Source of the DNA: FCB group bacterium
GTDB lineage: Bacteria > Zixibacteria > MSB-5A5 > GN15 > JAAZOE01
Direction of reading: 5' to 3'
Assembly: GCA_024231695.1 (NCBI GenBank)
Contig: JAAEQF010000083.1
Coordinates: 1-64,000 of the forward strand
DNA length: 64,000 bases
This document shows, piece after piece, positions 46,251 to 55,920 of the stretch. Made by a program: the position numbers and the translations under genes. Under the pieces are notes generated by a model. The model saw nothing but the letters and a program-made list of their open reading frames with translations, did no database searches and was not told the origin of the DNA. How positions within the stretch are numbered: the first letter of the stretch is position 1; the number at the start of each line of letters is the position of its first letter.

Positions 46251-47660
46251 TCAATCATCGCCGTGCTTCCAGGATTCCTCGGGCGCTTCTTCACTCATTT
46301 TCGTTTCCCAAGAGGGGTCATATTTCTCGCGGGGATGGGTCGAATGAACCAGCCGATAGTCAATACCTCCGGCCATCGGATCGCTGGCAAAGATAAATAT
46401 CACACCACCTTCAAGTTTATAATATTCCCATTTGATCATGGGATAATTCATACCCTGCATGGCCAGATCGACTTCACTATCATAGGGTCCGTAAGTAATA
46501 TAAACTCTTCCCCGATCCGTATGCCATCCGTCATGAAGGGAACTATGGGTGGAGAATTTATCAATGGCAAACATATATCGCTGCACGACCTGGTTATAGA
46601 ACGGATTTTCCGGCGTGGTTGGATCATCATCCATGCGTCGCCAAAATTGCAGGAGCATATTTTTCTGAGCCAGGGGATCCAACTTTCTAATCTGGATTTT
46701 GTCCGCTTCACTTAGATGATACCAGGCGATATTAACCATTAATTCAGCGTCGGCGGCACTTATAGCTGTCGTGTCCTCCAAAGGCGCCACAACGGTAAAT
46801 GGCTTGACTGTCAGCGTATGTCGGTCGGTACTCGGATCATTTATTTCAAGCGACAGAAAATAATCCCCGGCGTTGACCCCTTCAATCCCCAGCGCATTAG
46901 ATAGAACGGCCGACGCTCCCGGTTTATCATACTTGATCTCGCCGAAGTCATGAACCACTGTGCCCAATTCATCTTTGATTTTATAATTGACAACAAACCC
47001 TTCATCATCCGTGCCCGAGCGTTCAAGACCGTAAAGCTCGCTGTACACATAGATAACGCTGTCGATCCCCAGCTGGTAAGCGGCTGATGGGTTGGGTACA
47101 ACCAGACGATTCTCCTTGACCAAACGAGGATTGATAGTCTTCCCGGGATTTTCATCTATGTCGCGGATATAATAAGCCAGTTCCATACCGCTAAGCATCA
47201 TGCTATGCTGGTCAAACGGGGGCACAGTCACTTTCAGTTCCGCTCTGCCGGACGCCTTGGACACATCATCAATAACGCTTATTTCCGCTCGATAACTACC
47301 GGGTGCGGCATTCACCAGCAGATAATCAAACAGGCGTTGGTTAGTTTGTGCCACCTCAACCGTATCCTCAATTTTCGACAAGAAGTAAGTTGAACTCGAA
47401 TCGATCAGACCGCCTTCATCGTCATATAGGCCGACCGAGACATAAACGCCGGCAAACCTGTAATCCAAAGTATCGGCGCCGATAAATCCGAGTTGATTCT
47501 GATACAAACCATAGTAGAACTCAATATTGGCCGACCGGTTATCCGGATTATAGAAAACGGCATAGTCGGCTTGTATGGTCAGATCCTCGACAGCCAATGC
47601 TGCCGGATTCAGTGCCGCAATCATAATCAATAAAGCCAAGTAAATCGCTGTATTTTTCAT
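46251..47660 (-). CDS. GWxTD domain-containing protein
   Basis: SLHDGWHTDRGRVYITYGPYDSEVD; signal peptide; ends in TGA. Confidence 0.88.
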   Translation of the reverse strand: MKNTAIYLALLIMIAALNPAALAVEDLTIQADYAVFYNPDNRSANIEFYYGLYQNQLGFIGADTLDYRFAGVYVSVGLYDDEGGLIDSSSTYFLSKIEDTVEVAQTNQRLFDYLLVNAAPGSYRAEISVIDDVSKASGRAELKVTVPPFDQHSMMLSGMELAYYIRDIDENPGKTINPRLVKENRLVVPNPSAAYQLGIDSVIYVYSELYGLERSGTDDEGFVVNYKIKDELGTVVHDFGEIKYDKPGASAVLSNALGIEGVNAGDYFLSLEINDPSTDRHTLTVKPFTVVAPLEDTTAISAADAELMVNIAWYHLSEADKIQIRKLDPLAQKNMLLQFWRRMDDDPTTPENPFYNQVVQRYMFAIDKFSTHSSLHDGWHTDRGRVYITYGPYDSEVDLAMQGMNYPMIKWEYYKLEGGVIFIFASDPMAGGIDYRLVHSTHPREKYDPSWETKMSEEAPEESWKHGDD

Positions 47661-47668
47661 AAACTCCC

Positions 47669-48985
47669 TTAAAAAGACAATCCATTGAAAGGCGGCTGCA
47701 ATTCATAATCTCCATCCCCCCACTCATCAATGAACAGAAACCGGCGAGGAGGCGTGGAACGGTAGTAATGCCAATACTGATAAGGTTTGGTCGCCAACTC
47801 AAACGGATAATCTTCCACCTCGTCTGGTTCGCCGTGTGTAATATAAACCATCCCCCGGCCGGTTTTCCAGCCTTCTTTTTTCATAAATGAAAAATAACGA
47901 TTTGAATGTCGTACCCGCCGAAAATACTCTTTCTTGTTGGGATTTTCCCGCCCACGGGCATTATCGTCGCGTAAACTCCAAAAATCATCCCAGAGTTGTC
48001 GTCTTTCCCCTGGCTGCTTGGCCTTTTCCAGTTTCTTTAGTTCTTCCCGCGTTGCCAGATATTTCAGCATCTTTATGGCTGTCTTGTAATCATTGCGGAA
48101 CATGGTCTCGGCGGTCAACTCCAGTTCAAACGGCTCAATTAGTTTATTATATACTTTTCCCCGCCGCCCTTCCAATCGCAATTCCAGTTCATAATCACCG
48201 GGCAGGATATTGGCCACGTTGACGGTATGAAGTTCGCGTTTAATTTCATCGACGACACCATAAAAAATAGTATCCTGATACACGAATCCCTTGGTCTTAT
48301 GGTATATCCGATTTATTAATTTGATCTGTTTTTCCTGGGAGCGCCCCGGATAGACTTCGACATAATAATGCAGAAGGCTGTCGTTGTCACCACCATACAA
48401 TCGGCTTACGCTGGGGATAACCCGAAAATCGCCTTTATTGAATTTGGAGTCCCTTGAGCCGGTGTCGAATTCGCGGGCAAACTCAACCCGTGAGACATTT
48501 GGGTACTTACGCCAATAGTCTCGTTTCTTGAGCTTGCGAGTTATTTCACGGGCCGTCTGAGCATGCTTGTCGATTAGTGAGGCCCGAATATTCACATCCT
48601 GCTGATCCAAAGGAATGCGAAACATGTTAATCACAAAATCTTTCGATCGCCTGGTTTCTGGATAAGTCTTGACAAAAATGCGGCTTTCCTTGATCTCGCC
48701 ATAGATCTGAACGTCATTCTTGCCGTCCACGACCAACGCGATTTCATAAAGCGCCTCGTAACCATCTTCCAACTTCTGATAACTCAGGGCATCGTAGAAT
48801 ATTTTATAATATATTTCAAGAACAGCAGTCTTTTCCTGCTCGCCCCTGAAGTCTGCCGCTTCAATGGCAAATCGAGCCTCTCCAAACTCATTAGCGGGTC
48901 GATAGCCGGTTTGCCCGAGGACGATACCTGCCAGCAATATCAGCAATAAGCCGCGTGCGATAGAATGTAAAGAATTTATTTTCAT
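47669..48985 (-). CDS. GWxTD domain-containing protein (GWKTG variant)
   Basis: KEGWKTGRGMVYITHGEPDEVEDYPFELATKPYQYWHYY; signal peptide. Confidence 0.85.
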   Translation of the reverse strand: MKINSLHSIARGLLLILLAGIVLGQTGYRPANEFGEARFAIEAADFRGEQEKTAVLEIYYKIFYDALSYQKLEDGYEALYEIALVVDGKNDVQIYGEIKESRIFVKTYPETRRSKDFVINMFRIPLDQQDVNIRASLIDKHAQTAREITRKLKKRDYWRKYPNVSRVEFAREFDTGSRDSKFNKGDFRVIPSVSRLYGGDNDSLLHYYVEVYPGRSQEKQIKLINRIYHKTKGFVYQDTIFYGVVDEIKRELHTVNVANILPGDYELELRLEGRRGKVYNKLIEPFELELTAETMFRNDYKTAIKMLKYLATREELKKLEKAKQPGERRQLWDDFWSLRDDNARGRENPNKKEYFRRVRHSNRYFSFMKKEGWKTGRGMVYITHGEPDEVEDYPFELATKPYQYWHYYRSTPPRRFLFIDEWGDGDYELQPPFNGLSF

Positions 48986-49057
48986 GCGTCACCACCGTCT
49001 CTCAATGGAATTTACGCTAATCTAACTCCATGATGTTATACGAAGCAAGCGAATATT

Positions 49058-50305
49058 TTATTCGTACCGAAGCGATATGATCGGATCGACCTTGGCCGCT
49101 TTGTAGGCCGGGTAAATGCCGGCCGCCAGGCCGACAAAGACCGAAACGAAGAATCCTAGACTCATCCATAATATTGAGACGGTGAAAGGCATCGAAAAGA
49201 GCAATTTTACGATAAAAGCAAGTGTAATTCCGGCCATAATGCCCAATACCCCTCCCGTTCCGGACAAAGTCATGGCTTCGGTAAGAAATTGTATCAATAT
49301 ATTCATCCGCCGGGCTCCAATAGCCTTGCGTACACCAATTTCCCGTGTCCGCTCGGTTACCGAGACCAGCATAATATTCATAACCCCCACGCCGCCAACC
49401 ATCAGTCCTACCGACGAGATGACGATCATGGCAATATAGATCACGTCCGTGATATTGTTAACCATTTCCTTGAGGTTATCCTGCGTCCATATGGCAAAAT
49501 CATTCGGTTTATGATAAGGGACACCTCGCTGGTTGCGCAATGCAGCCGTGACTTCCTCTATCGCCTGGGGGATAGCTTGACTACTGACGGCACTGACCTG
49601 CAAAAACAGCGCTTTCTCCCAAGGGTGTAATTTGGCGAAAGTAGTGTAAGGCAGGATGACAAAATTATTGTCTGATTCACCCAAAAACGGCTCTTTTTCT
49701 TCCATCACGCCGATCACCCGAAGGAGCCTCGAATTGACCCGGATATTCTGATTTATTACCTGATCGTTTTTTTCAAAAAGCGCATTGGCTACATCGGTGC
49801 CAATGACGCAAACCATGGCCCGTCGCTCCATGTCGAATTCATTGAAGAACCGACCTCGATCGACATAACGCTTGTTGACTCTGGAATAGTCGGGGGGCGT
49901 GCCAAATAGATTGGGTCGATTAGCCTGCTTGCTCTTGTATTTGACAATATTGCCACCGGGAGCAAAATAATAATTCTGTGGCGACACGGCCGTAACCGAG
50001 GGGCACATTTCCCGAATCACCTGGGCCGCTTCATAATCGATCGGCTTGCGATTGCGCTCTTCCTCGGTCAACTTATCATAATCAACATCGGGGGCAAATT
50101 TGGTCACAAATAAAACATTCGACCCCATGTTTTCGATCTCGCTCTGGACCATCTTGTCCAGACCGGAAATTATTGAAGCCATACCAATGACTGCAGCCAC
50201 ACCAATAAGGACGCCCAAGATGGTCAAAAATGATCGCAATTTGTTTTCCCGAAGCGAGCTCATGGCCAGCAAAATACCTTCTTTTATTTCAATCGTACTT
50301 ATCAT
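49058..50305 (-). CDS. ABC transporter permease (MacB/FtsX type)
   Basis: LRENKLRSFLTILGVLIGVAAVIGMASI...MVGGVGVMNIMLVSVTERTREIGVRKAIGAR. Confidence 0.94.
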   Translation of the reverse strand: MISTIEIKEGILLAMSSLRENKLRSFLTILGVLIGVAAVIGMASIISGLDKMVQSEIENMGSNVLFVTKFAPDVDYDKLTEEERNRKPIDYEAAQVIREMCPSVTAVSPQNYYFAPGGNIVKYKSKQANRPNLFGTPPDYSRVNKRYVDRGRFFNEFDMERRAMVCVIGTDVANALFEKNDQVINQNIRVNSRLLRVIGVMEEKEPFLGESDNNFVILPYTTFAKLHPWEKALFLQVSAVSSQAIPQAIEEVTAALRNQRGVPYHKPNDFAIWTQDNLKEMVNNITDVIYIAMIVISSVGLMVGGVGVMNIMLVSVTERTREIGVRKAIGARRMNILIQFLTEAMTLSGTGGVLGIMAGITLAFIVKLLFSMPFTVSILWMSLGFFVSVFVGLAAGIYPAYKAAKVDPIISLRYE

Positions 50306-51529
50306 TTAAGTCTCAAATCGCAGGGCTTCAATGGGGTTCATATTGGATGCTTTCACCGCTGGGTAAAGGCCGAAAAACACACCCACTCCGGTTGAAATCG
50401 ATAAGCCGGCCGATATGGCAAACAATGATGGTTCCACTGGCAGAGATATTTGCCCGCCGAGTATTATAGCGATTACAATTCCCAATGCGGTACCGATCAT
50501 GCCCCCGCCCATCGACAGGATCAAAGCCTCGAATAAAAATTGAGTTAAAACGTTTTTTCGCCGGGCACCGATTGATTTACGAATGCCGATCTCGCGCGTT
50601 CGTTCGGTTACCGACACCATCATAATATTCATGATTACTATACCACCGACGACAAGGGCGATCGAAGATATGCCCACCAGAGCGACTCGCACCATGCGAG
50701 TTGTATTTTCAACAAAACCCAGAATATTCTCCGCCGTCAGAATATCAAAATCATCCTCCTCTTTATAATCAACTCCCCGTCTCGCCCGCAAAATAACCCG
50801 GGCCTGATCCATTGTGTCTTCAATCCCCTCAATCGTATTCGATTTTATGGCCAGATTGAAATTATGGCGCGGTTTCCCAAACAGCTTGATATGCGTCGTC
50901 AATGGAATAAAGGCAAAATTATCCTGATTATTCCCCAGCATTGAGCCCCTCTTTTTGGCCACACCGACAATAGTGAATTTACGGCCTTTGATCTTGATCG
51001 TCCTGCCGATCGGATCAACTCCGTCGCACAGTTCCTCGACAATAGTCGGCCCAACGAATGCGACCTGGTTTTTATGTTCATATTCAGCCTGTGTGAAATA
51101 CCGCCCCTCGGCTACTTCAAAATCGATAACATCGATAAAATTGGCCGGTGAACCACCAATGGGTACTCGGCGAAGGCCCTGATTCCCTCGTTTGATAGAT
51201 GATCGGGAATAAGTACGCCCGGAGACTTCCAGGCAATCGGGACATCCTTCGGCCACAGCATCCATGTCCCTGATGGACAAATCTTTGCGCTTAAGGGCCT
51301 TGAAATAATCTTCCTCGGAAGTGATAATACCGAATTTGGTTACGATAAACGTTGCCGGTCCAAGGGCACTCAGCGAATCCTCGATACTACCCATCAATCC
51401 CTCCAGGGCGGAAATAATGGTGATCACCGAGGTCACGCCGACAATGACTCCGAAGAGAGTCAAGATCGACCGCAAACGGTTGGCCCAGATAGCAGCCAAA
51501 GCCATCTTTAAAGATTCATACAGAGACAT
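50306..51529 (-). CDS. ABC transporter permease (MacB/FtsX type), second paralog
   Basis: WANRLRSILTLFGVIVGVTSVITIISALEG...VVGGIVIMNIMMVSVTERTREIGIRKSIGAR; start at MSLYESLKMAL (51529). Confidence 0.93.
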   Translation of the reverse strand: MSLYESLKMALAAIWANRLRSILTLFGVIVGVTSVITIISALEGLMGSIEDSLSALGPATFIVTKFGIITSEEDYFKALKRKDLSIRDMDAVAEGCPDCLEVSGRTYSRSSIKRGNQGLRRVPIGGSPANFIDVIDFEVAEGRYFTQAEYEHKNQVAFVGPTIVEELCDGVDPIGRTIKIKGRKFTIVGVAKKRGSMLGNNQDNFAFIPLTTHIKLFGKPRHNFNLAIKSNTIEGIEDTMDQARVILRARRGVDYKEEDDFDILTAENILGFVENTTRMVRVALVGISSIALVVGGIVIMNIMMVSVTERTREIGIRKSIGARRKNVLTQFLFEALILSMGGGMIGTALGIVIAIILGGQISLPVEPSLFAISAGLSISTGVGVFFGLYPAVKASNMNPIEALRFET

Positions 51530-51542
51530 GATATATAGCCGC

Positions 51543-52232
51543 CTACGCCGACTGCTTGAATTCCTCTTTTTCCACCTTACCGTCAATGATATGAACTATC
51601 CGGTCGGCGTGCTGAGCCACGCTGTATTCATGCGTGACCACGATCAGAGTATTGCCCTGCCGATGAAGATCGGCCATCAACTGCATAATCTCGGCGCCGG
51701 TAGTAGTGTCCAGATTACCGGTCGGTTCATCGGCCAGAATAATCGACGGGTTGTTGACCAGCGCCCGGGCTATAGCCACCCTCTGCCTCTGTCCCCCGGA
51801 AAGCTCGCTCGGCTTATGGGTCATCCGATCGCCCAAACCGACGATTTCCATCGCCTTGATGGCGTTCTCCCGCCGCGCATCGCTTGAGGTGCCATTGTAA
51901 ATCAAAGGCAACTCCACGTTGTGCAGGGCCGTGGCCCGCGGTAAAAGATTGAATGTCTGGAAGACAAACCCGATTTCCTTGTTACGAATCCGGGCCAGGT
52001 CGTCGTCGCTGAGATCGGCTACTGACTGGGTATTCAGGTGATAGACTCCCTCAGACGGCGTATCCAGGCATCCGATCAGATTCATCAGTGTCGATTTGCC
52101 CGATCCAGACGGCCCCATGATCGCCACATATTCGCCCTTGGCAATCGACAGAGTGATACCGCGTAGAGCATGAACCTTTTCCTGCCCCATCACATATGTT
52201 TTCCATAGTCCTTCGACTTCGATCAGACTCAT
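51543..52232 (-). CDS. ABC transporter ATP-binding protein (LolD/MacB-type)
   Basis: [18 protein letters not shown] Walker [28 protein letters not shown]. Confidence 0.97.
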   Translation of the reverse strand: MSLIEVEGLWKTYVMGQEKVHALRGITLSIAKGEYVAIMGPSGSGKSTLMNLIGCLDTPSEGVYHLNTQSVADLSDDDLARIRNKEIGFVFQTFNLLPRATALHNVELPLIYNGTSSDARRENAIKAMEIVGLGDRMTHKPSELSGGQRQRVAIARALVNNPSIILADEPTGNLDTTTGAEIMQLMADLHRQGNTLIVVTHEYSVAQHADRIVHIIDGKVEKEEFKQSA

Positions 52233-53560
52233 CGCCCATCTTCCTTTTTTGCTTTACTGTTGTCCACTTCTATTTCGTCGCCATTCTTGATCGTTCGCAG
52301 AATACGGAAACTGCCGGTAATGATCTCGTCGTCTTCCTGCAAACCGGAAATGATTTCGATATTCTGCCGGTCGGCTATGCCGGTTTCCACTTCAACGAAC
52401 TCGGCCACTCCGTCCCGGTTGACGAAAACACCCTTGCGGTCTTCCTCTTCCTCCGCCTCATCGCCTTCGTCGGCCTCTTCAACTTCATCCACTGTCGAAG
52501 CCACAGCGACATTGCCGTCGTCATCGACGTTCTCGTCCGAATCAACCTCGGTCGAATCTTTCTCAGGGCCGCGCATTACGATTGCCTGAATCAGAGTCGC
52601 CAAAACATCATTGTGCTCGTTGGTAGTTATATCCACAGTAGCCGACATTCCCGGCTTGATTTTGCCATACACATCCAAAAGAGTAACTTTGACCTTGAAA
52701 TTGATCTGTTGATCGTTGGAACCCAACCCGGTGATCGTCGCCGTGTTACCGATTTCAATGACTTCGCCATCGAAAGTCGTATCCGGGAAAGCATCGATTT
52801 CAACTCCCGATTTCTGACCCACCGCAAGGTCGGCGATATCGGTTTCGTCAATTTCGACTTCGACTTCAAACTCAGAAAGATCGGCTACGATCATCAGCGT
52901 CCGGCCCTGAGAATATGGCGTTTGAGCCTGGGCGATTTCGCCCACTTCGACGTCCACCCAGGTCACGACCCCATCCATCGGCGATTCTATCGTCGTTTTG
53001 TTCAGTAGATCACGAGCCTTTTCCAAGCGCGAAGACGCCGCCCGTTTCTGCTCCACCATGGCCTTATAACCGGCCTCTTGATTCCGGAAGGCATAGTGCG
53101 CATCCTTATAGGCCTGCTCCGAAGTCAGCTTCTTATTGTAAAGCTCCATCTGGCGGTTGTATTCCTCGCGGCGCTGATCCAGAAGAATCTGTGCGCCGTC
53201 CAGACGGGCTTCGGTTTCGTTGGCCGAATAGAGAGCCGATTCCATATCGGATTTCAACTGAATCGTATCCAGTTGAATCAAGATCTGGCCTTTATTGACC
53301 CAGTCGCCTTCCTTAACCGGCAGGCTGATCACTTCGGCTGAAGCTTCTGAAACGATATTCACCTTGGTCTTGGGCTGAATCCGTCCCGAACCGGAGACAA
53401 TCGATGTTACATCGGTGGTGAAGACCTTTTTGGTCTGTACGGTAATTAAACCCCGTTTACCCTGATTCATGTTAACGGCCACCAGAACGGCCACCAGAAT
53501 CACTACACCCAGAATAATAAACAGCTTCTTTTTACTTTTTTTCTTTCCCATCACGCTCAC
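52229..53560 (-). CDS. HlyD/MacA-type membrane fusion protein with acidic insert
   Basis: [44 protein letters not shown]; coiled-coil hairpin; acidic [12 protein letters not shown]...[14 protein letters not shown]. Confidence 0.92.
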   Translation of the reverse strand: MSVMGKKKSKKKLFIILGVVILVAVLVAVNMNQGKRGLITVQTKKVFTTDVTSIVSGSGRIQPKTKVNIVSEASAEVISLPVKEGDWVNKGQILIQLDTIQLKSDMESALYSANETEARLDGAQILLDQRREEYNRQMELYNKKLTSEQAYKDAHYAFRNQEAGYKAMVEQKRAASSRLEKARDLLNKTTIESPMDGVVTWVDVEVGEIAQAQTPYSQGRTLMIVADLSEFEVEVEIDETDIADLAVGQKSGVEIDAFPDTTFDGEVIEIGNTATITGLGSNDQQINFKVKVTLLDVYGKIKPGMSATVDITTNEHNDVLATLIQAIVMRGPEKDSTEVDSDENVDDDGNVAVASTVDEVEEADEGDEAEEEEDRKGVFVNRDGVAEFVEVETGIADRQNIEIISGLQEDDEIITGSFRILRTIKNGDEIEVDNSKAKKEDGR

Positions 53561-53584
53561 CCTTAATTATACGCCAAAAAGCGC

Positions 53585-54961
53585 TTACTCCCCCATCGCA
53601 TTCTGTAATTTTGCCAAAGCCAGATTATAATCAAACTCAGCCCTGACTTTGTTGAACTGAGCCGATTTCAAGCTCACCTGCGCATCCAAAAGTTCCCACA
53701 ACGCGGCCGCGCCGAGATTATACTTGGCCTGAACCAGATCCATATCTTCACTGGCCGCTCGTTCGCTTTCCTCGGTCACGCTGAGGGTCTTGTCTGCAAC
53801 TGTTATATCCAGATGGGCATCCCGAATATCACGGATTACCTGATGTCGAGTATTCAGCTGCGAAGCCCGGGCATTATTAAGACTGGCCTTGGCCCGACTC
53901 ATGTTATACTCACGACTGAAACCATCGAATACGTTGTAACTAAGTGTTACACTCAAACGGCTCGAATGATCAAACGATCCGAACTTGATAATATCGCTGA
54001 ATCGATCTTTTGACCAGCTATAAGAATACCCGACCGACAGGTTGGGCATATAGCTGCCCCAAGCCGATCGGACATCATAATTAGCCACGTCTATATTGGC
54101 TTGAGAGCCTAAAACCGAAGGATGCCCCTGAGTCGCCTTGGCAATTAAATCATTGATATTGCTGATCTGCGCCTTACGTAGATCCAGATCTGCGATGTCA
54201 TACTCGGTTTGCGGATCAAGGCCGATATCGACGGCCAAATCGTCCAAATAAAATTCCAGGTTTTTTTCGGCCTGCAGGAGGGTAAGCTGATCGTTGCCGT
54301 ATTGAACCTTTTGCTTGAGGACTTCGGATAGAGAAGCTGAACCGAGTTCATATTTTTCCTCAAACAATTTTAACAGTTCTTCCGAACGCCCAACCGTCTG
54401 CTTGGCCACTTCCAGGTCATTCTTGGCCTTGAGCACCAGGTAGTACTCGGCCTTGATGCCAAATGTCACATCAGACAGCGCATTGGCATAATTATAATCC
54501 GTGCCCTTTTTATACGCTTTACTTCCGAGATAATTCCAAACGTTCTGCAGACCGTTGAACAATGTGTAATTGAGCGAGATCCCAGCCGTATGCGATTTGT
54601 ATTTCACGTCGTTGGGATTGCCCGACAACAATAGTGTGTCGCGAAAGACCGGCATAAAAATGACTGTATCGGCCTCAACTCTTCCGGATAATTCGGTAAT
54701 TGTGGTCTCCCGGAGCTGTGGAGATTCCGGTCCTGAGGTGATTTCGGTGGAATTGTACGATACTGATGCCGAAGGTAAAAACCCACCAGCCGACTGCCAG
54801 ACACCCGCACCGGCCGTCTTGACCGAATTCCGGAAACTGACCAGATTCGGGTCGGTTGCGACCGCCATCTGAACACACTCTTCCAGCGTGTATGTTTCGG
54901 CGGCGACGCTACCCCACGCCACTACCAGGAAAGCTGTGAAAATCAAAAAGGCCTTTTTCAT
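53585..54961 (-). CDS. TolC-family outer membrane efflux protein
   Basis: YTLEECVQMAVATDPNLVSFRNSVKTAGAGVWQSAGGFLPSASVSYN...; duplicated helical pattern. Confidence 0.92.
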   Translation of the reverse strand: MKKAFLIFTAFLVVAWGSVAAETYTLEECVQMAVATDPNLVSFRNSVKTAGAGVWQSAGGFLPSASVSYNSTEITSGPESPQLRETTITELSGRVEADTVIFMPVFRDTLLLSGNPNDVKYKSHTAGISLNYTLFNGLQNVWNYLGSKAYKKGTDYNYANALSDVTFGIKAEYYLVLKAKNDLEVAKQTVGRSEELLKLFEEKYELGSASLSEVLKQKVQYGNDQLTLLQAEKNLEFYLDDLAVDIGLDPQTEYDIADLDLRKAQISNINDLIAKATQGHPSVLGSQANIDVANYDVRSAWGSYMPNLSVGYSYSWSKDRFSDIIKFGSFDHSSRLSVTLSYNVFDGFSREYNMSRAKASLNNARASQLNTRHQVIRDIRDAHLDITVADKTLSVTEESERAASEDMDLVQAKYNLGAAALWELLDAQVSLKSAQFNKVRAEFDYNLALAKLQNAMGE

Positions 54962-54979
54962 ACTTACCTCAAAATAAAA

Positions 54980-55735
54980 TTAAAAGAAACTCATTTCCAC
55001 ACCGGCGAAACTCATCCCAAAGGCCATCATACCGATGGCACCGAGGATAAACAATAGTCCGGTGATGACCGACACGGCGATACCCTTGCCGCGCGATATG
55101 CCCAGAACCGCCGCATATCCGAATCCGGTGATGATCAGCGACCAGATCATAAATCCGTCCAGATAGAAAAGCAGCGAATAAAATATCGAAGTAAAATCCT
55201 TATCCGGGAAAAAGGCCGCCAGACCCAGAGTAACGTACCCGCTGTCCTGAGCTATAGCCAAAGGCGCTCGAACCAACGCTCCCAGCTGCATAATCAAGCT
55301 ACCCAAAAGCCCTGCTCCCCAAATGGCCTTGAATTTAGCCGTACCGCCGAAAACAAAGCTGCCCAGAAACCAGGCTACCAATGCCCCTAAGACACTAAAG
55401 ACCACGATCATTACCGGTGCAAAGATTACTCCCATAATCATTTTTGGGTTCTCTGCATCGGCTTTCATCTGTTCCAAAGCCTGGGCCGGTAATACCGTGG
55501 AGTTTTTCATCAGATCATACTGCATGCTGGCATTGGGACCGGTCATCAGCCCGGCAACTACGGCCCCAAGGACGAGAACCACTACCAGTGGGATAATTAT
55601 TGATGGTGATTTTTTGTAATTGTCGAATGCCTGAGTAGGTGAAGTAAATACACCGATCATGATCGACCAAATGCTTGCGCCGCCGGGGGCGGGTGCGTTT
55701 GTTCCGGTCTGTGCGGATTCGAAATTTGACTCCAT
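54980..55735 (-). CDS. Yip1-family integral membrane protein
   Basis: SIWSIMIGVFTSPTQAFDNYKKSPSIIIPLVVVLVLGAVVAGLM, 5-TM pattern. Confidence 0.8.
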   Translation of the reverse strand: MESNFESAQTGTNAPAPGGASIWSIMIGVFTSPTQAFDNYKKSPSIIIPLVVVLVLGAVVAGLMTGPNASMQYDLMKNSTVLPAQALEQMKADAENPKMIMGVIFAPVMIVVFSVLGALVAWFLGSFVFGGTAKFKAIWGAGLLGSLIMQLGALVRAPLAIAQDSGYVTLGLAAFFPDKDFTSIFYSLLFYLDGFMIWSLIITGFGYAAVLGISRGKGIAVSVITGLLFILGAIGMMAFGMSFAGVEMSFF

Positions 55736-55865
55736 GTCTTAACCTCCAACCAATTGCCGTTCACTAATTCTGATAGACGGTTTATTCAAGTTTTTGTTTC
55801 AAAAAACAGGGATTCGTATTTCACATGTTTTTCAATATACTCAACGGCAACCAGAATATTCACAC

Positions 55866-55905
55866 AAAAAAAGCAGGTCTAACATATTTGTTAGACCTGC
55901 TTTTT
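55866..55905. terminator. Intrinsic terminator downstream of hppA
   Basis: AAAAAAGCAGGTCTAACATATTTGTTAGACCTGCTTTTT hairpin. Confidence 0.88.
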
Positions 55906-55920
55906 GAACAAAAGACCAAA

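Noticed and set aside
52196-53008. 270-aa plus-strand ORF opposite the membrane fusion protein
   Set aside because: Antisense shadow; coding evidence for the MFP is decisive.
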